Below are positions 8,725 through 17,687 of a stretch of DNA of 64,000 nt, in pieces. Each line of letters starts with the position of its first letter. The first letter of the stretch is position 1. The position numbers and the translations under genes are program-made. The notes beneath the pieces are model-generated. The model was not told where the DNA came from, searched no databases, and saw only the letters and a list, made by a program, of their open reading frames with translations. Source of the DNA: Flavobacterium pectinovorum (GTDB lineage: Bacteria; Bacteroidota; Bacteroidia; Flavobacteriales; Flavobacteriaceae); the NCBI RefSeq assembly GCF_900142715.1, contig NZ_FRBX01000003.1, positions 62,001 through 126,000 of the forward strand. Direction: 5' to 3'.

Positions 8725-9651
8725 TTATTGAATCTTAGACGCCAAAAGATAAATTACTGCCATTCTGATGGCTACTCCATTTTCTACCTGATTTAGAATT
8801 ACAGAATGATCAGAATCAGCCACTTCAGAAGTAATCTCTACTCCCCTGTTTATTGGTCCCGGGTGCATGATTACGATTTCTTTTCCAAGAGAATCCAAAA
8901 GTGGTTTATCTACTCCGTATTGCTGAGCGTATTCTCTTGTTGAAGGAAAGAAATTCACATCCATACGTTCGTTTTGTACACGAAGCATGTTCGCAACGTC
9001 ACACCATTCTAATGCTTTTCGCAAGTTTGGTTCAACCGTAACACCAAGTGATTCAATGTATCTCGGAATCAATGTTTTTGGTCCGCAAACTTTAACTTCG
9101 GCGCCTTGCATCTGCAAAGCATATATGTTTGAAAGCGCTACACGCGAGTGCAGAATATCACCTACAATAACAACTTTTTTTCCGGCAACATCGCCTAGTT
9201 TTTCTCGGATTGAATAACTGTCTAACAAAGCCTGAGTTGGATGCTCGTGTGCTCCGTCTCCGGCATTTACGATACTGGCTTTGACATTTTTAGATAAAAA
9301 ATAAGCCGCTCCGGGATTGGAGTGGCGCATTACAACCATGTCAACTTTCATGGAAAGGATATTGTTAACAGTATCTATTAAAGTTTCTCCTTTTTTAACC
9401 GAAGATTGTGCGGCAGAAAAACTAATAACATCTGCAGATAATCGTTTCTGCGCTAACTCAAACGAAAGTTTGGTTCTTGTACTGTTTTCAAAAAATATAT
9501 TGGCAATCGTAATATCTCGTAATGAAGGAACTTTTTTAATGGGTCTGTTAATGACTTCTTTAAAATGATCTGCCGTTTCAAAAATTAGGTTAATATCATT
9601 CTCGTTGATGTATTTAATTCCTAATAAATGATTTACGCTTAATTCTTTCAT
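8725..9651 (-). CDS. pyrB: Aspartate carbamoyltransferase catalytic subunit
   Basis: 308 residues from the ATG at 9651 (MKELSVNHLLG), the length of canonical ATCase chains. The in-frame TTG at 9678 would add nine residues and is unlikely. Carbamoyl-phosphate site motifs are FFENSTRTKLSFE (about 53-65), GDGAHEHPTQ (about 128-137) and the C-terminal MHPGPINRGVEI. The enzyme joins carbamoyl phosphate and aspartate in pyrimidine synthesis. No pyrI regulatory gene is next to it. pyrR lies two genes upstream on the same strand, suggesting one transcript interrupted by the intervening acidic-protein gene. Confidence 0.95.
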   Translation of the reverse strand: MKELSVNHLLGIKYINENDINLIFETADHFKEVINRPIKKVPSLRDITIANIFFENSTRTKLSFELAQKRLSADVISFSAAQSSVKKGETLIDTVNNILSMKVDMVVMRHSNPGAAYFLSKNVKASIVNAGDGAHEHPTQALLDSYSIREKLGDVAGKKVVIVGDILHSRVALSNIYALQMQGAEVKVCGPKTLIPRYIESLGVTVEPNLRKALEWCDVANMLRVQNERMDVNFFPSTREYAQQYGVDKPLLDSLGKEIVIMHPGPINRGVEITSEVADSDHSVILNQVENGVAIRMAVIYLLASKIQ

Positions 9652-9700
9652 TTTTGTTTCTTTAATATTATTTGTCAATGCTTCTTTAACGAGAAGCTGT

Positions 9701-10342
9701 TTATTGAATCATTCTGTCTACAACTTCACTATAATCCTGGAGATCTCTCGCATCTTCATCAAAAATCTTCTGCCATCTGAAACCCGGAATTTCAATTTTA
9801 GTTCTTGCAGAGCCATCCCATTTTATTTTAAAATCGTTATTGATTAAAACTTCGGCAACTCTTTTTCCAACTTCTATTGTAACCGCATCATCAGCATTAT
9901 CAACTTTCTGAAAAGCGATATACAAACCCGGATCTTCAATAGCAATTGCTCTGGCCAAATCTTGTTCGTGATAAAAACAATAACCATCAGACTCTACTTC
10001 ATTTTCCTGCAAATCTCTTTCAACCTCAACTACTTCATATTCACCATCGGTTGTCGTATAACCTGCATTATGTAGTGCAATGATATTTTCATCACATAAT
10101 TCATCAAACGCATTTATAAGCTTTTCAGTATCTGTTGGGCTTTTCCATTGTTTACTTTCTGCAAGTAACTTTTGGTACTCTTCTCTTATTTTATCAAAAG
10201 CCCATTCTTCTGAGATTTCGTCTGCAAATTCGTTGTCCTCGATTTCTTCTATGATATTTTCCTGAATTTCATCAAGAGAAAGAAATCCCATTCTAACCTG
10301 ATTAAAAATTGATTCATAAATAAACTTTTCGTTCTCTGTCAT
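9701..10342 (-). CDS. Uncharacterised acidic protein between pyrR and pyrB (DUF6891-like)
   Basis: 213 residues, strongly acidic N-terminal half (EEIEDNEFADEISEEW), no signal peptide or membrane segment. The central part (FDELCDENIIALHNAGYTT..., SDGYCFYHEQDLARAI, GLYIAFQ, VGKRVAEVLINNDFKIKWDG, KIEIPGFRWQK) resembles the DUF6891 family as I recall it. Function unknown. It has no obvious pyrimidine role, yet it is embedded between pyrR and pyrB. The upstream spacer is full of GGTTAAACG words. Confidence 0.75.
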   Translation of the reverse strand: MTENEKFIYESIFNQVRMGFLSLDEIQENIIEEIEDNEFADEISEEWAFDKIREEYQKLLAESKQWKSPTDTEKLINAFDELCDENIIALHNAGYTTTDGEYEVVEVERDLQENEVESDGYCFYHEQDLARAIAIEDPGLYIAFQKVDNADDAVTIEVGKRVAEVLINNDFKIKWDGSARTKIEIPGFRWQKIFDEDARDLQDYSEVVDRMIQ

Positions 10343-10349
10343 TCTTTAT

Positions 10350-10495
10350 TGTTTATTCGTTTATTTGTTAAATCGTTTATTTGTTAATTGTTTATTCTTT
10401 TTTTTTCGATTAAACGGTTAAACGATTTACCCGATTAAACTTTTTTATAATCATCTCATTTTCCGATTTAACAATTAACCGATTTAACGGTTAAA
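10350..10495. repeat. TTAAACGATT/GGTTAAACG word spacer
   Basis: The spacer after pyrR is almost entirely short related words: TTTATTTGTTAA, CGGTTAAACGATT, GATTTAACGGTTAAAC. The two halves are partly complementary. The same words fill 62450-62574 between the two Fe-S protein genes. Confidence 0.55.
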
Positions 10496-11035
10496 CTAAT
10501 TGGTTATTAGGTAAACGGCATCTTCGCCTTCATTTTCCTTCCAGCTTACTTTTACTTTTTCATTATTTATGGCATCTACCTGACGGCCGCGATAATCGGG
10601 CTGAATAGGCAAATTACGGCTAAAACGTCTGTCTATTAACACTAACAATTCGATTTCTGATGGTCGCCCAAAAGACTGAATTGCGGTTAAAGCAGAACGA
10701 ATACTGCGTCCGGTAAACAAAACGTCATCGATAAAAATGACTTTCTTGTTTTCGACTATAAAATTGATTTGAGTTTTATTGGCTTCAAGCGGTTTATCTG
10801 TACGACGAAAATCATCTCTAAAAAAAGTGATGTCTAAATATCCTAAAGGAACTTCAGGAGTTTGGTATTCGTTCTCTAAAATTTGTTTTAAACGTTCAGC
10901 TAAAAAAACCCCTCTTGGCTGGATTCCGACTAAAATAGTATCAGAGAAATCCAGGTGTTTTTCGATTAACTGACAAGCCAAACGATGGAGTATGATAGTA
11001 ACTTCTTTTGAATTAAGTAATACTTTTTGGCTCAT
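10496..11035 (-). CDS. pyrR: Bifunctional pyr operon regulator / uracil phosphoribosyltransferase
   Basis: 179 residues from the ATG at 11035. An in-frame TTG nine codons upstream is rejected because it sits next to the promoter-like TATATTTG. The PRPP-binding loop VIFIDDVLFTGRS is at about 99-111. Other PyrR landmarks are ILVGIQPRGVFLAERL, LGYLDITFFRDDFRR and LVLIDRRFSRNLPIQPDYRGR. PyrR binds pyr mRNA leaders in Firmicutes. In Bacteroidota its RNA-binding role is less established, and I see no clear attenuator in this window. Confidence 0.92.
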   Translation of the reverse strand: MSQKVLLNSKEVTIILHRLACQLIEKHLDFSDTILVGIQPRGVFLAERLKQILENEYQTPEVPLGYLDITFFRDDFRRTDKPLEANKTQINFIVENKKVIFIDDVLFTGRSIRSALTAIQSFGRPSEIELLVLIDRRFSRNLPIQPDYRGRQVDAINNEKVKVSWKENEGEDAVYLITN

Positions 11036-11059
11036 AATTAAGTGTAATGTTTGGTTGGG

Positions 11060-11067
11060 CAAATATA
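11060..11067 (-). promoter_or_regulatory. -7 promoter element (TATATTTG) of pyrR
   Basis: Minus-strand TATATTTG matches the Bacteroidota TAnnTTTG consensus 25 bp before the pyrR ATG. No good -33 TTG is visible at 19-20 bp spacing. Confidence 0.45.
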
Positions 11068-11301
11068 CGAAATCAGAATTTATTTGTTGGGGTGTTGAGT
11101 GGGGAAATATTTTTTTTTGGAATTGGTGGGAATGTTGGTGTTGAAAATTTGATTTTTTTTTAATTCTTGCATTATATTCTTGAAAAATAAATCTTATTAA
11201 TAATGGTATTTGTAGATTAAAATTATAGTTTAGCTAATTAGCTACAAATTTATATTTTTATAAAAATAATTTTACTTACTATCAACATAAAAAAATATTC
11301 T

Positions 11302-12378
11302 GTGAATCCTGATTTTAGTAAAAACACAATTGACACTTTAGCAAAAAGAGCTGCTTTCATGTGCTCAAATCCTGATTGCAGAATACTTACTGTTGGTCCT
11401 AACTCTGATCCAGAAAAGTCAACAAAAATAGGAGAAGCTGCACATATTTATGGAGCAAGGATTGGTTCTAAAAGATTCATCCATACAATGACAAATCCTG
11501 CAAGAGCAGAAATTACCAATTCAATTTGGTTATGTAGAAATTGTCATAAACTGATTGACACGGACGAACATAAATATTTTGCCAACATTTTATTCGCTTG
11601 GAGAGAAAAACATGAAGGATATATTGCTTCTTCTTTAGGAAACAGCACTGACCTGATATTATACGAAGAACAAAATTCTATCCTTATAGATTTTAACAAT
11701 TACTCCCCAATCATCAAACGAATTATAATTGACAAACCTGACGGATGGGAATTTAGATTAACAGCTGAACTCATGAGATTTTTAAATGATCCTCTTTTTA
11801 GAAAACTTAATGATTTAAAAAAGGGATTATATTTAAAACCATTAGAAAATATTAATTCCGACCAAGCATTCAATTGGATTCAAGAAAGACTAGCTGAGCT
11901 GACAAGAATTTCAACTCCTGCTGTTGGATTGCTAGACAGCCTAACTAAAAGTTGGGGGGAACCTGGAGAATCTGGAGATCTGAAAGAAATTCATCACGTT
12001 ACTAAACTCATTAAAGAATATTTAGAACATGTTATAGCATTTGAAGAAAGAATTCTATTTGTAAATGTTCCTAAAGAATATGAAAAAGCCGTTCATTTAC
12101 TTCAAAATCTGATTGGTTCACAGGCAGAGAAATTATCAATTATTCCTTTAGAACTTGATGCCGTTGTTTCAATTATCCAAAATCCTCAAAAAGAAAATGA
12201 CACTCCTACAATAATTAAAAAGGAAATCATTTTTGAGATACCAGATTCTTGGCAAAAAGAATTTAACAGAGAATTAAACAAATTACAAAATAAGCAAGTT
12301 TACACCACTACTAGTTCATCGGGATGCTTTACAACTTTAATAGTTATAATAGGAATCATAATGTTCTTAATATTCTAA
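11302..12378 (+). CDS. HNH-nuclease-like protein with C-terminal membrane tail (possible defence effector)
   Basis: 358 residues from a GTG at 11302. There is no ATG until residue 20, inside the zinc motif, so GTG is the best start. The N-terminus holds a zinc-bound HNH module: C21/C26 (CSNPDC), EAAHIYGA with H48, then NSIWLCRNCHKLID with N73, C78, C81 and H82. It resembles the HNH domains found in CBASS Cap5-type and other anti-phage effectors. Residues about 115-335 have no domain I recognise: helical, with a run after INSDQAFNWIQERL and coiled-coil-like EFNRELNKLQNKQ. The last 17 residues (about 341-357) are very hydrophobic, a predicted tail anchor. No cyclase or partner gene is adjacent. 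Nuclease activity is inferred from the motif. Confidence 0.75.
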   Translation: MNPDFSKNTIDTLAKRAAFMCSNPDCRILTVGPNSDPEKSTKIGEAAHIYGARIGSKRFIHTMTNPARAEITNSIWLCRNCHKLIDTDEHKYFANILFAWREKHEGYIASSLGNSTDLILYEEQNSILIDFNNYSPIIKRIIIDKPDGWEFRLTAELMRFLNDPLFRKLNDLKKGLYLKPLENINSDQAFNWIQERLAELTRISTPAVGLLDSLTKSWGEPGESGDLKEIHHVTKLIKEYLEHVIAFEERILFVNVPKEYEKAVHLLQNLIGSQAEKLSIIPLELDAVVSIIQNPQKENDTPTIIKKEIIFEIPDSWQKEFNRELNKLQNKQVYTTTSSSGCFTTLIVIIGIIMFLIF

Positions 12379-12457
12379 CTTCACATTTTATCAATTACTT
12401 ACATAAAATCTTTATTGAATTCCTTACATTTAATCAAACAATAAAACACCAACCATC

Positions 12458-13051
12458 ATGAGAAAAATAATCGTTATAACCATGATTACGATCGATGGCG
12501 TAATGCAAGCACCTGGTGGCCCTGATGAAGATACTTCGGGCGGTTTTGAATATGGAGGCTGGGTGGCGCCTTTTGGAGATGAAGAATATGGTAATGTCAT
12601 GCAAGAACAAATGAAACCTGCCGATATTCTTTTAGGCAGAAAAACATTTGATATTTTTGAAGATTATTGGCCCAAACATGCAGATGGCTGGCCGGGAATT
12701 AATGACGTTACCAAATACGTTTTGTCCTCGACCAGAAAAAACTCTGATTGGCAAAATACCGAATTTCTTTCGACCATAGAAGATATCAAAAAACTCAAAA
12801 ATTCTGAAGGCGGCGATATTAAAGTTTGGGGAAGCGCTACCCTTGTTCAGCTTTTGCTTCAACATGATTTAGTCGATGAACTTGGGCTCTTAATTTATCC
12901 CATAATTTTGGGCAAAGGAAAAAAACTATTTAGTGATAGCTCAACACCTGCAGGATTTACATTAATAGAAAGCACGACTACACCAAGTGGCATTATTGCG
13001 GTTAGTTATAAACGAGCTGGAGAAGTAAAGACAGGGACAATTGGTGAATAA
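12458..13051 (+). CDS. Dihydrofolate reductase family protein (RibD C-terminal-like)
   Basis: A 197-residue cytoplasmic protein with the RibD_C fold. The N-terminus RKIIVITMITIDGVMQAPGG is the typical 'S/T-x-DG' start of this family, followed by ADILLGRKTFDIF, KYVLSSTRK, DIKVWGSATLVQLLLQHDLVDELGLLIYPIILGKGKKLF and a final strand. These proteins bind NADPH and are reductase-like, but the substrate is generally unknown. It is not a complete RibD because the deaminase domain is absent. The preceding gene is 79 bp away on the same strand but seems functionally unrelated. Confidence 0.85.
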   Translation: MRKIIVITMITIDGVMQAPGGPDEDTSGGFEYGGWVAPFGDEEYGNVMQEQMKPADILLGRKTFDIFEDYWPKHADGWPGINDVTKYVLSSTRKNSDWQNTEFLSTIEDIKKLKNSEGGDIKVWGSATLVQLLLQHDLVDELGLLIYPIILGKGKKLFSDSSTPAGFTLIESTTTPSGIIAVSYKRAGEVKTGTIGE

Positions 13052-13063
13052 AATAATTCTGAT

Positions 13064-13183
13064 ATGGAAAAAAGAAAAAAAGAAGATTTAAATAAGGAAT
13101 TAAAGAAAGGTGAAAAATCCGGATTTGTTAAGAAATTTGATCGAGATTCTTTCATTAAAAACCTTCATAAAAAATACATGTAG
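13064..13183 (+). pseudogene. Orphan 39-codon ParD-like antitoxin tail
   Basis: A small open frame, ATG at 13064 to TAG. The peptide MEKRKKEDLNKELKKGEKSG... ends SGFVKKFDRDSFIKNLHKKYM, which closely resembles the C-terminal toxin-binding tail of ParD-type antitoxins (E/K-SGF-x2-x-FD-x3-F-x2-LH-x-KY). The DNA-binding ribbon-helix-helix half is missing, and no ParE-like toxin lies on either side. It may be the relic of a toxin-antitoxin pair or a minimal stand-alone peptide. It starts 12 bp after the DHFR-like gene and could be translated with it. Confidence 0.55.
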
Positions 13184-13317
13184 AAAATAAACAATCCCAA
13201 AATCATAGAACTTTCCAACCAAATTATATAACACATTTTTTTGCTCTTTGAAGTAATTTTATTTTACGATAATTAGAATACAAAATTCTTTTTAAAACAT
13301 TTAAAAAAAGCAAAATC

Positions 13318-13488
13318 ATGCAAAAGAACATTACACGTTTGTTAATGGTATTCGTAATACTGTTTTCATTTACAAGCTGCGAACTAGTTGGAGACATTTT
13401 TAAAGCCGGAATGGGTGTCGGAATTTTTATCGTCGTTTTTGTTATTGCGATAATAATCTGGATCTTTAGCAGGTTTTTCAGAAAATAA
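13318..13488 (+). CDS. Small one-helix membrane lipoprotein (56 aa), function unknown
   Basis: ATG at 13318. Residues 1-21 form a lipoprotein signal with lipobox FTSC (Cys21). Next come ELVGDIFKAGMGVG and one strongly hydrophobic segment (about 35-51, GIFIVVFVIAIIIWIF), ending in SRFFRK. The VGDIFKAGMGVG block recurs, from memory, in tiny proteins of many Flavobacteriia, which are often misnamed phosphatidate cytidylyltransferase. Nothing here supports an enzyme. It has its own upstream gap of 134 bp and a strong terminator just after the stop. Confidence 0.75.
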   Translation: MQKNITRLLMVFVILFSFTSCELVGDIFKAGMGVGIFIVVFVIAIIIWIFSRFFRK

Positions 13489-13497
13489 AAAACATAA

Positions 13498-13532
13498 AAA
13501 AATCCCGATCATCAAAACGATCGGGATTTTTA
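13498..13532. terminator. Bidirectional terminator between the small lipoprotein and the ABC-F gene
   Basis: A perfect 10-bp stem AATCCCGATC / GATCGGGATT with an 8-nt loop, an A run on the left and a T run on the right, so it can work for both convergent genes. Confidence 0.88.
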
Positions 13533-13547
13533 GTATTATAGAAAATC

Positions 13548-15236
<1,689 letters not shown>

Positions 15237-15268
15237 CTAAGTTTTTTTATTGTAACCGAATATTTTTC

Positions 15269-15404
15269 CACCATATAAGTGATGTAAGTTCATTTAAAAC
15301 TATACTTAATAATTCTGAAATACTGTGTGGCTAAAAATTCGAAATCATATAAGTTCGTAAATATTTAAATCAGACTTATAATTTCTTATATAACTTATAT
15401 GGTG
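15269..15404. repeat. Inverted repeat with CACCATATAAGT arms
   Basis: 12-bp arms CACCATATAAGT (15269-15280) and ACTTATATGGTG (15393-15404) bound an AT-rich interior with further TATAAGT words. It lies between the TlpA-like gene's 3' end and the ABC-F promoter. It looks like another dispersed spacer element, with possible termination for the TlpA-like gene. Confidence 0.5.
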
Positions 15405-15411
15405 AAAAAAA

Positions 15412-16185
15412 TCACAATTTGCTTTCCTTCGCCAAAGCCACTTCTAAACTTTCAAAATTAGGTAGCACTTTAGAAATCAAGCCTTCTTTATTCAGAATAA
15501 AATGTGTTGGAAATGAATTCAATTGCAGGCTTTCATTCATATACACTTTCATATCTGGAATTACGGAATAGGATAATGGTTTTCTTGCCAGAAATGTTTT
15601 TAATTGTTCAGGTGAATCTTCGGCCAGACTTATAAAAACAATGTCTTTTCGGTCTTTGTATTCTTCTGTTAATCTATTTACCTGCGGAAATTCTCTTATA
15701 CAAGGCGTACAATGAATGTACCAGCACTTTATGACAATTATTTTTCCTTTCATTGATTCGTTTGAAACTACATTTCCGTTTAAATCCTTAAAGGAGAAAT
15801 CTGGAAAAGCGGTGCCTTCCATTTTATAGTTTTTATAGGCATCAAAACCAATTTGATTGATGGTAGCTTTTATGCTTGTATCTGCTTTTGGCTGAATTTT
15901 AAACAGTTTATAATAGTAAATAGAATCATCTGATTTTAATCGAATTGGGATGAAATTTCCGTTTGCTAACTGATCTAAAAAGGTTTCTTTTGAGATTTCT
16001 TTTGAAAGAATATCAAGCGCCACAAAATCTCTGGAAAGCATGATTTTTTTACTTTGATAGGCCGACCATTCGCTAAAATTTTTTTGAATTTGAATGGGGT
16101 CAACTTCCGGATTTCCGAATTTAGTTTGGCTAAAACTAAAATTAAAGATTAGAAAAGTGATTATAAAAGAAATGAATGTCTTCAT
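15412..16185 (-). CDS. TlpA/ResA-like thioredoxin-fold protein, exported
   Basis: 257 residues. Signal peptide MKTFISFIITFLIFNFSFSQ. A family-specific N-terminal region of about 100 residues is followed by a redoxin domain (about 120-250): AFPDFSFKDLNGN, GKIIVIKCWYIHCTPCIREFPQVN with active-site C-T-P-C, VFISLAEDS, and the cis-Pro region SFPTHFILNKEG. It is probably a periplasmic disulfide reductase or a component of envelope redox maintenance. The partner is unknown. Divergently transcribed from the WG-repeat gene, with 96 bp between the starts. Confidence 0.87.
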   Translation of the reverse strand: MKTFISFIITFLIFNFSFSQTKFGNPEVDPIQIQKNFSEWSAYQSKKIMLSRDFVALDILSKEISKETFLDQLANGNFIPIRLKSDDSIYYYKLFKIQPKADTSIKATINQIGFDAYKNYKMEGTAFPDFSFKDLNGNVVSNESMKGKIIVIKCWYIHCTPCIREFPQVNRLTEEYKDRKDIVFISLAEDSPEQLKTFLARKPLSYSVIPDMKVYMNESLQLNSFPTHFILNKEGLISKVLPNFESLEVALAKESKL

Positions 16186-16243
16186 GAAATTTGAGGCAAT
16201 AATTTGGAATTCAAAAGTACTTAAAATATAGAAACTTTATGAT

Positions 16244-16251
16244 TACATTTG
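16244..16251 (+). promoter_or_regulatory. -7 promoter element (TACATTTG) of the WG-repeat gene
   Basis: TACATTTG matches TAnnTTTG and lies 30 bp before the ATG at 16282. It covers an upstream in-frame TTG (16249), which argues against that codon as start. The -33 element is not clear. Confidence 0.4.
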
Positions 16252-16281
16252 AGTTCACTTCTACTTTTAAAATCTTTTTTG

Positions 16282-17208
16282 ATGAAAAAAACTTTTTTAC
16301 TGCTTTTAATTTTAAATCACTTTTCTGGTTTTTCTCAAACTGAAAGACTTTATTATTTTGTAGAAAAAGACAGTCTTCTTGGAGTAAAAAATCAAAATGA
16401 AAAAATCCTTATTCCTCTGCAGTCTTCCATGCACGCAGACTCATCTATTAATGGACAGGAAATAAAAAGCATGGTTTTTTTTATGGATTTTATGAAATAT
16501 TATGACCGAAAAGGCAATTTTGTATTTACTCCTTACCCCACCGGCGAAGGACCTGATTATTTTCAAGAAGGGTTTATTCGGTTTAGCGAAAATAAAAAGG
16601 TTGGTTTATTTAATTATCGGGGCGAAAAAATTATTCCGGCTAATTACGACTGGATATCACCAATAACCTTTGGGTTTGCTAAATTTTGCAACGGCTGTTA
16701 TTTTGACCGATCAAAAGATGATGAACATCCGCCTTTGGTTGGAGGAACTTGGGGATTTGTTGGTAAAAATGGAATAGAAATACAGCCAACAAACAAACGA
16801 AATCATCCTAAGGATTTTGAAACAGAAGATCATCAATTTATTCCGTATCAATTTGAATACAGCGAAAAGGAAAAAGAAATCCTTGATTTTTTTGAAAAGC
16901 GAAGAGAGCAAATCAGTCAAATTAATGGCTTCGATTGTGATAATAAAATAATTTATTTTGAAATAACAGAAAAACCAACAGCGTTTGAGCCTTTTTATAA
17001 AGTAACAACATTTGAGTTATGTGACTTTTACATTAACAGATCTGATGAAGATTTTGATGATTTCAAAAATTTTAAAGTTTCAGCAGATGGCAAAAATTTC
17101 TATGTCACTTATTTGGATTTAGTTAACCGCAAAAATTATTCTGAATATGTTGAGCGAAAAATTCCTGTTGATAAATGGATTAGCAAGAGTTTAAAAAATA
17201 AAAAGTAA
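16282..17208 (+). CDS. WG-repeat-like secreted protein
   Basis: 308 residues from the ATG at 16282, giving a clean signal peptide (MKKTFLLLLILNHFSGFSQ). The body carries WG/KWG-like beta motifs (YYDRKGNFVFTP, VGLFNYRGEKIIPANYDWISPITFGFAKF, GGTWGFVGKNGIEI) typical of WG-repeat proteins. The C-terminal half is a different alpha/beta region with no recognised domain. Predicted periplasmic or exported. WG repeats usually mediate binding, and no enzyme motif is visible. Function unknown. Confidence 0.8.
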   Translation: MKKTFLLLLILNHFSGFSQTERLYYFVEKDSLLGVKNQNEKILIPLQSSMHADSSINGQEIKSMVFFMDFMKYYDRKGNFVFTPYPTGEGPDYFQEGFIRFSENKKVGLFNYRGEKIIPANYDWISPITFGFAKFCNGCYFDRSKDDEHPPLVGGTWGFVGKNGIEIQPTNKRNHPKDFETEDHQFIPYQFEYSEKEKEILDFFEKRREQISQINGFDCDNKIIYFEITEKPTAFEPFYKVTTFELCDFYINRSDEDFDDFKNFKVSADGKNFYVTYLDLVNRKNYSEYVERKIPVDKWISKSLKNKK

Positions 17209-17249
17209 CTTTCTTTTTTTGATTAAGAAATGTAAATGCTGATGATTTT

Positions 17250-17312
17250 AACCGCAAAGAACACAAAAAATTTACGCAATGTTCGCAACGCTTTCTGCTT
17301 ATTTTGTTTTCT
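17250..17312. repeat. ACCGCAAAG-type dispersed spacer fragment
   Basis: TTAACCGCAAAGAACACAAAAA...GCAATGTTCGCAACGC is a diverged copy of the CGCAAAG/TTCGCAAAG words found at 44745-44905 and 45777-45945. It is the first part of the 479-bp gap between the WG-repeat gene and chiA; the rest holds the REP-like element and the chiA terminator. Confidence 0.45.
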
Positions 17313-17380
17313 TTAAATGGAACGCAAATGATACGGATTTATACAGATTTCATCAAATAAACTTTCTTATGAAAACGAGT

Positions 17381-17468
17381 GCCCTAGCCCGGATAGAAGC
17401 GGTATCCTTTTTCTGTCCGCCGCGGCGGACAGGAAAAGATACAAGCGGATAGCCGGAAACAGCTCCTG
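17381..17468 (+). repeat. REP-like palindromic element, copy 1
   Basis: Starts CCCTAGCCCGGATAGAAGCGG and ends AGCCGGAAACAGCTCCTG. The centre is a long hairpin: TATCCTTTTTCT, a GC-rich palindromic tip GTCCGCCGCGGCGGAC, then AGGAAAAGATA. A second copy in opposite orientation at 60670-60741 keeps the flanks and stem but has a different tip. No open frame of note. Confidence 0.75.
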
Positions 17469-17507
17469 AAAAAAATTAAAATCCCCACATTTCACATTTC
17501 AAAGCAT

Positions 17508-17540
17508 AAAAAAACCCGGCAATTTTATTGCCGGGTTCAT
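17508..17540 (-). terminator. Terminator of chiA
   Basis: On the minus strand an 11-bp perfect stem AACCCGGCAAT / ATTGCCGGGTT with a 3-nt loop and a T run, about 150 bp after the chiA stop. Confidence 0.85.
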
Positions 17541-17687
17541 AATGCTCTCCTTCAGGTGAAAACCAAATAACAAATCAACTGAATTCGATACATTTATTCG
17601 AAATAAAAACCAGATTAAAAAATAAATAACCAAACTCAATTTTAACCGTCCCAATTTTTTTATTTCTAAATTTTCCATTCATTGTAA

